This document shows, one piece after another, positions 42,177-51,126 of a DNA stretch of 64,000 bases. How positions within the stretch are numbered: position 1 is the stretch's first letter; each line of letters begins with the position of its first letter. A program made the position numbers and the translations under genes. Location: positions 1 to 64,000 of the forward strand of contig JAQUEZ010000006.1 in assembly GCA_028684915.1 (NCBI GenBank). Reading direction: 5' to 3'. The stretch is from Desulfobulbus sp. (lineage in GTDB: Bacteria; Desulfobacterota; Desulfobulbia; Desulfobulbales; Desulfobulbaceae). The notes beneath the pieces are model-generated. The model was not told the origin of the DNA, searched no databases, and saw only the letters and a list, made by a program, of their open reading frames with translations.

Positions 42177-42239
42177 CCAAAGACGAGTCAAGTGCACAAG
42201 GTGCACTTGTTTTTAGCTCGTCTCAAAATTGTGGATAAC

Positions 42240-42851
42240 TTACGAGACGTGTGCTTTGGCCTTGGAAAGCAAGGACGCCAACTGCTCCCTAAGACCGTCG
42301 TCCTTGATATCTCCCAAGTTGATCTGCTGGATGTCCCGGCTGTTATTGTTAATCTGCACGTTAAGGATTAGCTTTTGGATATGAACAACCTGCAACCCTT
42401 CCGGGTTTCCGGTCAGTTTGAAGTTCTTGATCTCGGCCCGGGCAGCGTCGATTGTCGAAGGGAGGTAATCCCAGGTGGCGACGGCAGCCGGGCGGCCAGT
42501 ATCATCGGTGAATTCAACTTTTTCCCTGAGCCGGTAGACGTTGTTCTTTCCCGTTCGTTCCCTGGCTATGTATCCGTGTTTTTCAAGTATTTTCAGACAG
42601 TATTTGATCTGCCTTGATGATATTCCTGATTTTTCGCTTATCGTTTCGATCGAAGGAAAAGAAAGGCCAGTGTTGAAGTTGGTGAAGCTTTTGATGACAA
42701 GATAGACAGTGATGGCATACGGCCCCATCCTGGAAACATCGCCGTTGTCGATCATGGCCTTGAAGACATGGAACCAGGTCGTTTCCGCTTTGAAAAGCTC
42801 GTCCTGTTTTGGATTGGCGGCAGTATTTCCGGAGATGGATTTCATACGCAA
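42240..42851 (-). CDS. Winged helix-turn-helix protein, plasmid/ICE replication-type
   Basis: This protein of about 203 residues has a winged-helix domain (YAITVYLVIKSFTNFNTGLS, PSIETISEKSGISSRQIKYC) as in RepA/DnaD-like initiators and 'helix-turn-helix domain' proteins of mobile elements. The start could be TTG 42851 (AAAGG eight bases before) or ATG 42845. It lies upstream of the IS and divergently from the XRE regulator, and may have been the head of the transfer region. Its role, control or replication, is not clear. Confidence 0.65.
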   Translation of the reverse strand: MRMKSISGNTAANPKQDELFKAETTWFHVFKAMIDNGDVSRMGPYAITVYLVIKSFTNFNTGLSFPSIETISEKSGISSRQIKYCLKILEKHGYIARERTGKNNVYRLREKVEFTDDTGRPAAVATWDYLPSTIDAARAEIKNFKLTGNPEGLQVVHIQKLILNVQINNNSRDIQQINLGDIKDDGLREQLASLLSKAKAHVS

Positions 42852-42989
42852 AATTATGCCTTTTAATTGATATAGAGGGGGTAAAATGCTAGAATTTTTA
42901 ACATTAAGTCCTTTTTTGGATTTATATACGCGTTATTTGGACCTTGTCAACTATTTTCTGCATCTTTAATGCACTATAGGGTGTCTTTG

Positions 42990-43406
42990 ATGGATGAACG
43001 TTTGAAAGCTGTAAGATTAGATAAAGGGTTAAGTCAAAGGGAAATCTCTGATGTTTTAGGAATCGGATTAAGATCGTGGCAACAATATGAACTTGGAACC
43101 AGTATCCCTGGGGGAAAGGTTCTTGAAGCCTTGCACTTAAAGCTCAAGGTGAATATTAACTGGCTGCTCTCCGGGTCAGGTCAGATGTATTTCAGGGAAA
43201 GTGATGTTGATTACGACAGGGAGCTTTTGATTCAGACTATTTCGACCCTGGAAAGTTGTTTGGTGAAGAAGGGTGTGGAGCTTGATCCGGTCAAGAAGGG
43301 AAAGGTGGCTGTGAAGCTGTTTGAAAACCTGAAAAGGTCGGGAATTTCGGCAGAGAATTTGGAGGAAGTTGAGAGGGAGGCGGTGGAGTTGGTGGAGTTG
43401 GTGTAA
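42990..43406 (+). CDS. XRE-family repressor-like regulator
   Basis: This protein of about 138 residues has a helix-turn-helix (KGLSQREISDVLGIGLRSWQ with QYELGTSIPGGKVLEAL) and a longer helical C-terminal part for dimer formation. It resembles prophage- and ICE-type repressors. ATG 42990 is chosen over 42969 by homology to the family start (MDERLKAVR). It is divergent from the HTH gene at 42851, a common control layout in integrative elements. Confidence 0.85.
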   Translation: MDERLKAVRLDKGLSQREISDVLGIGLRSWQQYELGTSIPGGKVLEALHLKLKVNINWLLSGSGQMYFRESDVDYDRELLIQTISTLESCLVKKGVELDPVKKGKVAVKLFENLKRSGISAENLEEVEREAVELVELV

Positions 43407-43506
43407 AAGGTGCAATTAGATGATCCTAATCCCTGTAACCAGCCTTGTGCACGTTAGGGCGCCAATCCCAAAAAAGGAACTTTTCTTTGATATAAATCAT
43501 ATATTT

Positions 43507-43704
43507 GGTTCCTCACGCAAATCTGTGCACGGAAATAGGCGTGGGTAAGTGCCCCATGAAGTGAAAGAGATTCAGGATATAGTTCTTTACCGATCTGAAA
43601 CCGTAGGCCCTGTGGCTGATAATCTTAGCCTTGTTTTTCAGCCCCTCAACAGCGCCATTGGAGATCAGCATATAGAAGTACGAGAAGATATTTTTCTCGT
43701 ACGC
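43507..43704 (-). mobile_element. ISL3 relic (right-end fragment)
   Basis: GGTTCCTCACGCAAATCTGTGCA-like end (43507-43529, given in parts: GGTTCCTCACGC, AAATCTGTGCA) and about 170 bases inside match the right end of the full ISL3 at 46996, with many differences. The encoded C-terminal transposase part is recognisable (INLYHCMG-like region) but broken. It stops three bases before the response regulator stop codon. Confidence 0.8.
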
Positions 43705-43706
43705 CC

Positions 43707-44381
43707 CTACCCCACATCCTTCATGATGTAACCGAAACCTTTGACGGTATGAATGAGCTTCTTTTCAAAGCCACTGTCGATCTTCTTCCGCAGATCAAAG
43801 ATGCACACGGCTATTTTATTAGTGATTTCATAAATGTCTTCTTGCCATACTGCACTAGTTATCATTTTCCGAGTGAGAATCTGATTCGTGTTTTGCATAA
43901 AAAATTCCAGTAGCTTGAATTCCTTATTAGTAAGTTTGATAAGTTTCTGGTTCCGCCATACTTCTTTTGTTCCAGAGTCTAGAAATAGGTCGGCAAAGAA
44001 AATTTGTTCTCTCCTTCGATATTCCGTCCTACGCTGAAGAACCTTAATACGAGCCAAGAGCTCGTTAAAATTAATAGGCTTCGTTACATAATCATCATCT
44101 CCAGCATCAAGACCGGCAACAATATCGTCAACAAAATCCATTCTTGTCAAAATAACTACCGGAGTACAGTTTTGCTCCTCTCGCATTTCCTTGATAAGTG
44201 TGATCCCATCTTCTTTCCTTAGACCTAGATCCACTATCACTAGCTCATATTGCATCAGAAATGCATTACGAAAACCTCTTTCGCCGCCATGAGCAACATC
44301 GACCTTGCATCCTTCATTTTCAAGCACATTTTTGAGCAACATTGCACTTGTTATATTACTTTCCACTACTAGTATCTTCAT
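43707..44381 (-). CDS. OmpR-family response regulator with altered acidic pocket
   Basis: This 224-residue protein has a receiver with phosphoacceptor D51 (LVIVDLGLRKEDG) and lysine in YVTKPI, and a winged-helix output (LTNKEFKLLEFF ... VCIFDLRKKIDS ... IHTVKGFGYIM). Residues 7-9 read E-S-N where active receivers have E-D-D or D-D, so metal binding may be impaired and phosphorylation weak. It is a paralog of the regulator at 28208. No kinase gene is adjacent. Confidence 0.9.
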   Translation of the reverse strand: MKILVVESNITSAMLLKNVLENEGCKVDVAHGGERGFRNAFLMQYELVIVDLGLRKEDGITLIKEMREEQNCTPVVILTRMDFVDDIVAGLDAGDDDYVTKPINFNELLARIKVLQRRTEYRRREQIFFADLFLDSGTKEVWRNQKLIKLTNKEFKLLEFFMQNTNQILTRKMITSAVWQEDIYEITNKIAVCIFDLRKKIDSGFEKKLIHTVKGFGYIMKDVG

Positions 44382-44626
44382 CAGGACGCTCCGAAAATCA
44401 GATATGCCCCTCTCTACAGCTTACATGTCAATTTTACAGATGGTAAAAAAAGCGGCTCGAAGCATAACCAACGAGTCGCATAAAAGACATTACGTTGCGT
44501 AATGCCTGGAGACGCTCTTAAGAGACTGGCGCATGGGATTCATTTCCGTGAATGCCTTTTGCCTTGTATTTGCGAACTATTTAATGATTGAGCAACTGAT
44601 TGCAGTGCAGCAGTTTCCCACCCGGA

Positions 44627-45065
44627 TCAGTTGTCTATGTCGTAGTGGCGTTTCATAGTGAACAACATCCGCAGCAGCTCATATTCGAAAGGGGAACCGG
44701 TCTGGCGATAGCGGAAGGGAGGCCGGTGCCGCTTGTCCACGACCGAGGTTCCGGTAAATGCCAGCGTGATGCCGGTGTCATCGACCCATGAGGAACGAAA
44801 GGCCGATGAGGGTGGCAAGATTTTCTTCGCTCGGCGAGGGTCGTTTGTCCGCCTTGCAGAGAAGCTCTCCGCTCAGTTGCGTGTGGCGCATTTTCATGGT
44901 GACGGAAGCAAGCTTTACCAGCGCGTCCCGAAAACACAGGTCGAACTTCTCCATGCCGCCCGGGAAATTTTCCACCATCAACAGGTCCAGGGCCGACACC
45001 GAATCATAGAGACTTACCGACGGATTGATGAGCAGCACCTTCCGCGTGCCGGAGCTTGCCTCCAG
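44627..45065 (-). pseudogene. Decayed alpha/beta-hydrolase-like gene
   Basis: Two frames together read KVLLINPSVSLYDSVSALD, LLMVENFPGGMEKFDLCFRD and EENLATLIGLSF, then shift to DDTGITLAFTGTSVVDKRHR with SPFEYELLRMLFTMKRHYDI and a stop at 44627. The order 'LINPSVSLYDSV ... PGG ... LIGLSF' recalls a family of serine alpha/beta-hydrolases in proteobacteria, though the match is from memory and uncertain. A frameshift separates the halves, the catalytic region is missing and no start codon fits. It directly follows the TAXI relic. Confidence 0.45.
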
Positions 45066-45561
45066 CACGGAGAGGTTCGGATGTCAATCTGTATACAGGT
45101 ACGCGTCGATCTACTCGTTTTGCAGATATTCGGAAGCAAGGACGGCAGGATGCTCCGAGAGGGTTACATCTTTCGGATTTATACCGGATAGCTCAAAAAG
45201 AAGCACACCATATTCGTTATCGATCGATCCGGGCGCCTCGATATTCACCCGCTTTCCCTTGAGGTCGCTGAACTGCCTGATGTCACGGTCGGCTGACGCA
45301 ACGATCGTTATGGCCTCCAGATGAAGACCGAGAACAGCGCGCTACTCTTTTCGTGGTTTTACCTGCCAGGGATCGATGCCTTTCGCCGCATGCTAGAGAA
45401 TCTCCGAATGGGCTATGCCGAAGGCGGTTTTCCCCAAAAAATACGTTGTCGATATTGGCCAGTGATCCTTGGAACTAAACGATGGTAATCGGTGTCAGCA
45501 GTACTGTCACCGTGGCAAGGAAAAGCAAGGTGGCATGCATGATACGGGAGAAGTAAAACAT
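45066..45561 (-). pseudogene. Decayed TAXI-family TRAP transporter binding protein
   Basis: The minus strand from ATG 45561 gives a signal peptide (MFYFSRIMHATLLFLATVTV), then a stop. Other frames continue with GSLANIDNVF, LGKTAFGIAHSEIL, HAAKGIDPWQVKPRKE, EAITIVASADRDIRQFSDLK, GKRVNIEAPGSIDNEYG, LASEYLQNE-stop-IDAYLYTD. These are TAXI hallmarks (SLANI, DLKGKRVNIGAPGS, IDA). There are several stops and frameshifts and the part between the signal and SLANI is deleted. The IS630 copy begins 84 bases upstream of the start. Confidence 0.8.
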
Positions 45562-45645
45562 CGGCAATTTCCTCCACTGCGATGGAAGAGAGTTTGTGCT
45601 GCGAACTACCCGCACGGGGCACTATCAGGTTGTTGATAAACGTTA

Positions 45646-46759
45646 TTACTCCGGCAATTAAACAGATCAATTATGCAGCGTAAGCAGCACAGGGGTGTTC
45701 AAAGAACTTTTTCGTTTTGCTTCGATTATTCTGGAGATGCCGCATATACTTCCTGGCCTTTGACTCAAGTTGTTTGGCATTCTTTGCCCGTGTCCCTGAA
45801 TGGACACGTCCTTTTAAGCTGTTGTTGAGATACTCGTCCGGATTCAACTCTGGCGAATAGGATGGCAGGTAGAACACTTCGATTTTTTCCCTGTGTTTCT
45901 CCACCCAATCCGTTACTACACCACTGTGATGGACTTTCAGGTTGTCGAGGATCAGGTAGACTTTTCGCCCAGCGTCTTTGATGAGCCTTTTCATAAATGT
46001 AATCAGGCGCTTACTGTTCATGGTTTCTTTATAGAACATGAATCTGACCTTGCCCTGATTGGTGATGGCAGAAATCATATTGATCCGGTCTTTACGGCTG
46101 GTTTGGCGCAGAACAGGCGTCTTGCCTTTTGGAGAGTAGCCTTTTTCCACATTGGCACCGGTTTGTATGCCTGTTTCATCGCCCCAGTAGATTTCAGCTT
46201 TTTCCTGCTTGGCCCGCTTCTCAATGGCTGGATATTCGTTGAGAAGCCAGTTGGCAACAGCAGGAGTGCTTTGTTCTTTCGCCCACTTTGCCGGTTTCTG
46301 GGGGGTGAAACCCCATCGCTTCAGGTACTCGCCAACAGTCCTGATCGGCATGGAGAACCCACATCGTTGTTCGACCAGGAGGCGAACGGCGTCACGAGTC
46401 CAAAGTGCAAAGGAAAGCTTCAGCTGATTTGGTGCCTTGTCGATGATCAGGCGCTTGATTTCAGCTTCCTGTTCAGCGCTCAGTTTACGCTGTTCTCCCT
46501 GGCGGCGACCACGTTTGCCTTTGGCTACTGAGTTTGCTCCGCCTTTCTGGTAGCGTGTCCAAACTCGGCTGCAATGGGATTCGGTGAAGCCAACGATTTC
46601 GGCAATTTCCTTGTGCGAACGACCGGCCTTGCGTAGCCTCACGATCTGTTTTCGCAACGCCTCTTGAGCTTCTTGATTGAGTGTTCGAGCATCGATCTTT
46701 TCCATGCAAGTACTTTAGCATACCCATGATTACTGTGCACTATTTATTTGCCGTGGTAA
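45646..46759 (-). mobile_element. IS630-family element, copy A
   Basis: The 1,114-bp element has imperfect ends (TTACTCCGGCAATTAAA and the inverse of TTACCACGGCAAATAAA), flanked by TA on both sides, the standard IS630 target. It appears identical over its whole length to copy B at 52370-53483, in the same orientation. Confidence 0.92.
45671..46705 (-). CDS. IS630-family transposase (copy A)
   Basis: This 344-residue transposase has an N-terminal helix-turn-helix (GRSHKEIAEIVGFTESHCSR) and a DDE core: IYWGDETGIQTG (D-E), YLILDNLKVHHSG (second D) and YLPSYSPELNPDEYLNNSLK (third acidic residue). Intact and identical to copy B. Confidence 0.96.
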   Translation of the reverse strand: MEKIDARTLNQEAQEALRKQIVRLRKAGRSHKEIAEIVGFTESHCSRVWTRYQKGGANSVAKGKRGRRQGEQRKLSAEQEAEIKRLIIDKAPNQLKLSFALWTRDAVRLLVEQRCGFSMPIRTVGEYLKRWGFTPQKPAKWAKEQSTPAVANWLLNEYPAIEKRAKQEKAEIYWGDETGIQTGANVEKGYSPKGKTPVLRQTSRKDRINMISAITNQGKVRFMFYKETMNSKRLITFMKRLIKDAGRKVYLILDNLKVHHSGVVTDWVEKHREKIEVFYLPSYSPELNPDEYLNNSLKGRVHSGTRAKNAKQLESKARKYMRHLQNNRSKTKKFFEHPCAAYAA

Positions 46760-46995
46760 TATAAGAAAGACCGGAGCGGTGTTCCAGCCATGCACTCAAG
46801 GTACAATTCACTTTGTGCTACGAGAACCTCTCTTAAGCACACCAGCTTGCCGGTTTGGTTGATTTGGCCATGAGCGGGAAAACAGTTATTAATTTTTTTA
46901 AACTTGGCAAACATTCCCTTTTTACTGAATCACGAATTTATTTTATGAGTCTTGCAAGAATAAATGATAAGCCTGTATCCAAAGATCATAAATAT

Positions 46996-48343
46996 GGTTC
47001 CTCACACAAATCTGTGCAAGGAAGCAGGCATGGGTAAGTCTCCCATGCAGTGATAGAGATTCAGGATATAGTTCTTTGCCGATCTGAAGCCGTAGGCTCG
47101 ATGACTGATGACCTTGGCCTTGTTGTTCAGGCCTTCGACAGCGCCATTGGAGATCGGCATATCGAAGAACGTGAGGATATTTTCCTCGTGCCGTTTCAGC
47201 AAGAGAGCAAAGTCCTGTATCGGTTTGATCTTTGACTCCATAGCCAGCCCGAACCAGTGCTCCATGAACTTTGCCGCTGCGTCCCTGGTCGCCGACTGCC
47301 AGAAGTCACGAAACGCCACTTTGAGCAAATATGCCCGATGGATCTTCAGGTTCAGTGTCTCCAGGAAGCTGAGAGAGGCCTTCTGTCTGTCCGTCGGGTT
47401 CCACGGGTTCTTGAGCCAGATGTACCGGGTGCCGGCCAAGACACCCTTGTGCTCCTGTTCTTTCTCGGCGACTTCCTGACGCCTTACCTTGTCTACGGCC
47501 TCCGTGAGTTGCTTTACGATGTGGAACTTGTCGAACACCAAGGTCGCCTGCGGAGCCTTGGACTTGATTACTTCTATGTAGGAAGGCCACATGTCGCAGC
47601 AGATGCCGACAAGCTTGGCTGTCCGCTCAGGGCCGAAGAAGTCAAAGAACGCGGAGAGGCTATCTCGGGTCCGCCCTTCACCGCTCCAGATGAGAGTGCC
47701 GGTTCTCAGATCATAGACATTGGTGAGATACACATGGCCCTTCTGTCGGGAAATCTCATCAATGCCGATGTGGGTAATACAGCTCAAATCCCTGCGGGCC
47801 AGGCCAAAGGCAACTGCGTAAGCGACAGCAGCGGCGACCGTACCCCAGGAGCACTGGAACTGACGGGCTACCTGAAGCCACGGCAACGACTTTGCCCACG
47901 TGGCAATTGCCACTGCAAATGCCTTGGTCAAGCGTTTCTTTCCTGCTGCCCACGGCATGCTCTCCACGTGGACAGACCTGCATTCGGGGCACGTAACACG
48001 GCAGGGAGTATAAGCCAAAGTCACAGGTATCGCCCACAAGGGCACATGGCGAAATCGTCTTTCAGAGAGCGTATCCCGGTAATCGCCGGGGCTGCCACAC
48101 ACCCCACATCGGGGGTGGTAACGAAGGTCAGGAACGATCGTGACAACAAGTTCGGAACCCACCTTGACAACGGATTCAATGCGAAACCCTTGCATCTCAA
48201 GAGTCTCGCGGATAAGCTGTTCGACAAGCATGGGTTCCTCCTGCAGATAGCTATGGTGGTTGGCGCTTCCATAACTACCTGATGGAACTCATGCTTTCAA
48301 TTTTTTAGTCCTGTGCTATCTGCACAGATCTTTGAGACGAACC
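46996..48343 (-). mobile_element. Complete ISL3-family element
   Basis: Ends GGTTCCTCACACAAATCTG and the inverse of GGTTCGTCTCAAAGATCTG bound 1,348 bp. The 8-bp target duplication ATAAATAT is present at 46988-46995 and 48344-48351, which is the size expected for ISL3. A degraded partial copy lies at 43507. Confidence 0.95.
47002..48231 (-). CDS. ISL3-family transposase
   Basis: This 409-residue transposase has the N-terminal zinc finger (HPRCGVCGSPGDYRD, VTCPECRSVHVE), a helix-turn-helix (QFQCSWGTVAAAVAYAV), and the DDE domain: HIGIDEISRQKGH (first D), VGICCDMWPSYIEVI (second D) and NGAVEGLNNKAKVI (E). Length and motifs are complete, so it may be active. Confidence 0.96.
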   Translation of the reverse strand: MLVEQLIRETLEMQGFRIESVVKVGSELVVTIVPDLRYHPRCGVCGSPGDYRDTLSERRFRHVPLWAIPVTLAYTPCRVTCPECRSVHVESMPWAAGKKRLTKAFAVAIATWAKSLPWLQVARQFQCSWGTVAAAVAYAVAFGLARRDLSCITHIGIDEISRQKGHVYLTNVYDLRTGTLIWSGEGRTRDSLSAFFDFFGPERTAKLVGICCDMWPSYIEVIKSKAPQATLVFDKFHIVKQLTEAVDKVRRQEVAEKEQEHKGVLAGTRYIWLKNPWNPTDRQKASLSFLETLNLKIHRAYLLKVAFRDFWQSATRDAAAKFMEHWFGLAMESKIKPIQDFALLLKRHEENILTFFDMPISNGAVEGLNNKAKVISHRAYGFRSAKNYILNLYHCMGDLPMPASLHRFV

Positions 48344-48354
48344 ATAAATATATT

Positions 48355-49467
48355 TCATATTAAACGATTCAAATGGCATGTTTCTCTCATTGATAATGCC
48401 GCCAGATCATGTTGCATCAGGCTAAACGCTACAAGCACCTGTGGATCGAAATGACCATTATGTATTCGTCCGTCACCCTTGGTAATGATGTGATACGCTT
48501 CTTTATGAGTCAAACTTTTACGATATGGCCTCCTGCTTGTTAATGCTTCATAAACGTCAACAAGTGCCATGATTCGAGCGCTTAGAGGAATTTTATCATG
48601 ACTCAGGCCATACGGATACCCAGTTCCATCCCATTTTTCATGGTGAAACAGCGCCATTTCACCGGCAAACCTAAGAAAATTGCTATTCCCCAAGACGGTC
48701 TCAAGAGATTTAATAATATTGCCCCCGATAAGCGTATGCTGACGTACCTGATGAACTTCTTGAAGATTCAAGGGCCCCTTTTTATCCAATATATCGACTG
48801 GAATGCATGTCTTACCAATGTCATGCAACGCTGAGGCAAGGGCCATGGTTTCAAACTGTTCTACGTCATGTATTTCTTGACAAATAGTTCGATAACCTTT
48901 TGCCAACAAAGTAAATATTTGCTGAGTATTTGCTATATGTTCCCCAGTGTGGGGATCCATGGACTTTAGTAGAACAATAGCTGTATGTTGAATGACTTCA
49001 CCTTCTCTTTGGGAAATTATCTCGCATGACCGCATCTGTTGATCATGATATTTTTCAAGGAGTTGAACTTGGTTCAGCACTCGATGTTTCAGAATACTTG
49101 GTTCAATCGGTTTTCTGATAAAATCAGCAGCGCCCATCAAAAATGATTTTTCCTCATCCATCGTACTATTCAGAGTTGTTAAAAATACAATGGGAATGTC
49201 TCGGGTGAATTCTGTCGTCTTAATTTTCCTGCAAACTTCAAAACCATCTATGTCCGGCAGCACTACATCAAGCAGCACCAAGGACGGTCGATCATTTTTA
49301 ATAGCTGATAGTGCTGACTCACCGGAAGTGTATACGCGGATGTCATATGCATCCCCAATTGTCTCAAGGATTAAGGCGATGTCTAGAGGACTATCCTCAA
49401 TAACGTATATAATTTCTCTATTATCACTCTGGATATTATTGTTTATGTCGTAACATACTTCCGTCAT
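48355..49467 (-). CDS. HD-GYP response regulator (c-di-GMP phosphodiesterase)
   Basis: This 370-residue protein joins a receiver domain (acidic E24-D25, phosphoacceptor D67 in LVLLDVVLP, K119) with an HD-GYP domain: HTGEHIANT, LHDIGK (H215-D216), HTLIGG, and HHEKWDGTGYPYGL (residues 275-288). All metal-binding positions of active HD-GYP enzymes appear present. It should hydrolyse c-di-GMP on phosphorylation. ATG 49467 follows GGGAG; the frame opens at 49500. Its stop is 11 bases from the ISL3 end, so the insertion spared it. A broken paralog is at 51127. Confidence 0.93.
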   Translation of the reverse strand: MTEVCYDINNNIQSDNREIIYVIEDSPLDIALILETIGDAYDIRVYTSGESALSAIKNDRPSLVLLDVVLPDIDGFEVCRKIKTTEFTRDIPIVFLTTLNSTMDEEKSFLMGAADFIRKPIEPSILKHRVLNQVQLLEKYHDQQMRSCEIISQREGEVIQHTAIVLLKSMDPHTGEHIANTQQIFTLLAKGYRTICQEIHDVEQFETMALASALHDIGKTCIPVDILDKKGPLNLQEVHQVRQHTLIGGNIIKSLETVLGNSNFLRFAGEMALFHHEKWDGTGYPYGLSHDKIPLSARIMALVDVYEALTSRRPYRKSLTHKEAYHIITKGDGRIHNGHFDPQVLVAFSLMQHDLAALSMRETCHLNRLI

Positions 49468-49574
49468 ACTTAAGTTCTCCCAGTTAATATATATCAGCAA
49501 TTACCTAGTAATTGGTAGCATAAACAGATGTCTTTCAGATTCAAGCATTGGCAGTGCATATTTATGTTTAAGAT

Positions 49575-50900
49575 CAGTAGTGTCCCAACGTTGAATCGCT
49601 AACGAGCCGTAATTGTCCGACAATATTGAGAGAAATTGACATCATGCCATTTAACGACTTGAAAATGCTCCAGAGGTCTGTTCATCTTCGTACAGCACTG
49701 TACGGAGGGGTGGACCATGTACACCGGCAAGCTCGTTTTCTCTCAAGTGATGGAGCATCTTCCGCTCCATGTGTTTCATCGATGCGTAGATCGGTACAAC
49801 GGCGACTTCAAGGTCAAGGAGTTTACCTGTCTCGACCATTACCTCTGCATGGCCTTCGCGCAGTTGACTTACCGCGAAAGTCTCAGGGATATCGAAGCCT
49901 GCCTGCGTGCCCAGAAGAACAAACTGTACCACATGGGGATACGCAGTGCTGTTTCCCGCAATACGCTGGCCAACGCGAACAAGGTCCGCGACTGGCATAT
50001 TTATGCCGACCTTGCACAGTCGCTGATACAGGTTGCCCGGAAGCTTTACCTCGGCGACGACTTCGCATTGGAACTCGACAGTACAGTCTACGCCTTGGAT
50101 GCAACGACCATCGATCTGTGCCTTTCCATGTTCCCATGGGCCAGCTTCAAAAAGACCAAGGGAGCGGTAAAACTGCATACTCTGCTGGATTTGCGCGGCA
50201 ATATCCCGACCTTCATCTACATTTCCGACGGCAAACTCCACGAGGTCAAAACCCTCGATCTTCTTCCTATCGAGCCGGGTGCCTTTTATGTCATGGATCG
50301 GGGATACCTGGATTTTGAACGGCTTTATCCTTTCACGCACGGTGGCGCGTTTTTCGTCATCCGGGCCAAGTCGAATCTGAAGTGTAGCCGAATATACTCA
50401 CACCCCGTGGACCGTACCACGGGTATTATCTGCGATCAGTCGGTGCAGTTAACCGGAGTTCGTCAAGCAAAGTGTTACCCGGAGAAACTGCGCCGGGTGA
50501 AATACTATGATGCGGCGACTGAGAAGGCTATCGTATTTCTGACGAACAATTTCGTACTGCCGGCCCTGCCCATCGCCGAACTGTACCGCTGTCGCTGGCA
50601 GGTGGAGTTGTTCTTCAAATGGATCAAGCAGAACCTGAGGATCAAGACCTTCTACGGTACCTCGGAAAATGCCGTCAAATCTCAGATTTGGATCGCCATC
50701 TCGGTCTACGTGCTTGTCGCCATTATGAAGAAAAGGCTGAAAATAGAGGCCAGCCTCTACACAATTCTACAGGTATTGAGTGTAACAATTTTTGAACGAA
50801 TGCCGTTAATACAGGTACTTACAGAATCAGTCTGCGAAAACGAACCCGGCAGCAACGATAACCAACTGTTTTTATTCAGCTAAACGTTGGGACACTACTG
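49575..50900 (+). mobile_element. IS4-family element with perfect 18-bp ends
   Basis: Ends CAGTAGTGTCCCAACGTT and its exact inverse (50883-50900) bound 1,326 bp. A 9-bp target duplication GTTTAAGAT is present at 49566-49574 and 50901-50909. The fresh duplication shows a recent insertion. Confidence 0.95.
49717..50883 (+). CDS. IS4-family transposase (DUF4372 type)
   Basis: This 388-residue transposase has the N-terminal DUF4372 domain (VFSQVMEHLPLHVFHRCVDR, FTCLDHYLCMAFAQLTYRES) and the DDE core: LDSTVYALDATTIDLCLS (D), FYVMDRGYLDF (D) and YRCRWQVELFFKWIKQNLRI (E, the YREK-like signature). It is the only gene of the element and is intact. Confidence 0.96.
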   Translation: MYTGKLVFSQVMEHLPLHVFHRCVDRYNGDFKVKEFTCLDHYLCMAFAQLTYRESLRDIEACLRAQKNKLYHMGIRSAVSRNTLANANKVRDWHIYADLAQSLIQVARKLYLGDDFALELDSTVYALDATTIDLCLSMFPWASFKKTKGAVKLHTLLDLRGNIPTFIYISDGKLHEVKTLDLLPIEPGAFYVMDRGYLDFERLYPFTHGGAFFVIRAKSNLKCSRIYSHPVDRTTGIICDQSVQLTGVRQAKCYPEKLRRVKYYDAATEKAIVFLTNNFVLPALPIAELYRCRWQVELFFKWIKQNLRIKTFYGTSENAVKSQIWIAISVYVLVAIMKKRLKIEASLYTILQVLSVTIFERMPLIQVLTESVCENEPGSNDNQLFLFS

Positions 50901-51126
50901 GTTTAAGATATTTTTATTCATAACTTATGTGTCCGGCTGCGCAAACACACTAGTTTGCTACTCCTATTGATGTGTATTCTTGAATTCACCACTCAGAAGA
51001 TCAGCAGGTTTCATGAAAATGGTCATAGTGATTGTATTGCATACAGAAACGACCAACTATAGGCAGAATTATACTATTTTCCCCACCTTGTGCACGCACG
51101 TATAACACCTTCGACTCGTAGAGAAG

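Larger units (their letters stand above)
40455..42187 (+). mobile_element. IS element with 12-bp ends and 23-bp flanking direct repeats
   Basis: The ends are CTCGTCTTTGGC and its inverse GCCAAAGACGAG. Outside both ends lies the same 23-bp sequence (40432-40454 and 42188-42210; begins TCAAGTGCAC, ends GTGCACTTGT). The element is 1,733 bp and carries an AbrB-like gene and a DDE transposase gene whose stop codon touches the right end. A 23-bp target duplication is unusually long; the IS1202 group is known for repeats of this size, but membership is not shown. Confidence 0.85.

Noticed and set aside
43549..43731. 60-codon plus-strand frame as a gene
   Set aside because: It is the reverse complement of an ISL3 transposase tail; the same shadow frame occurs in the complete ISL3 at 47050.
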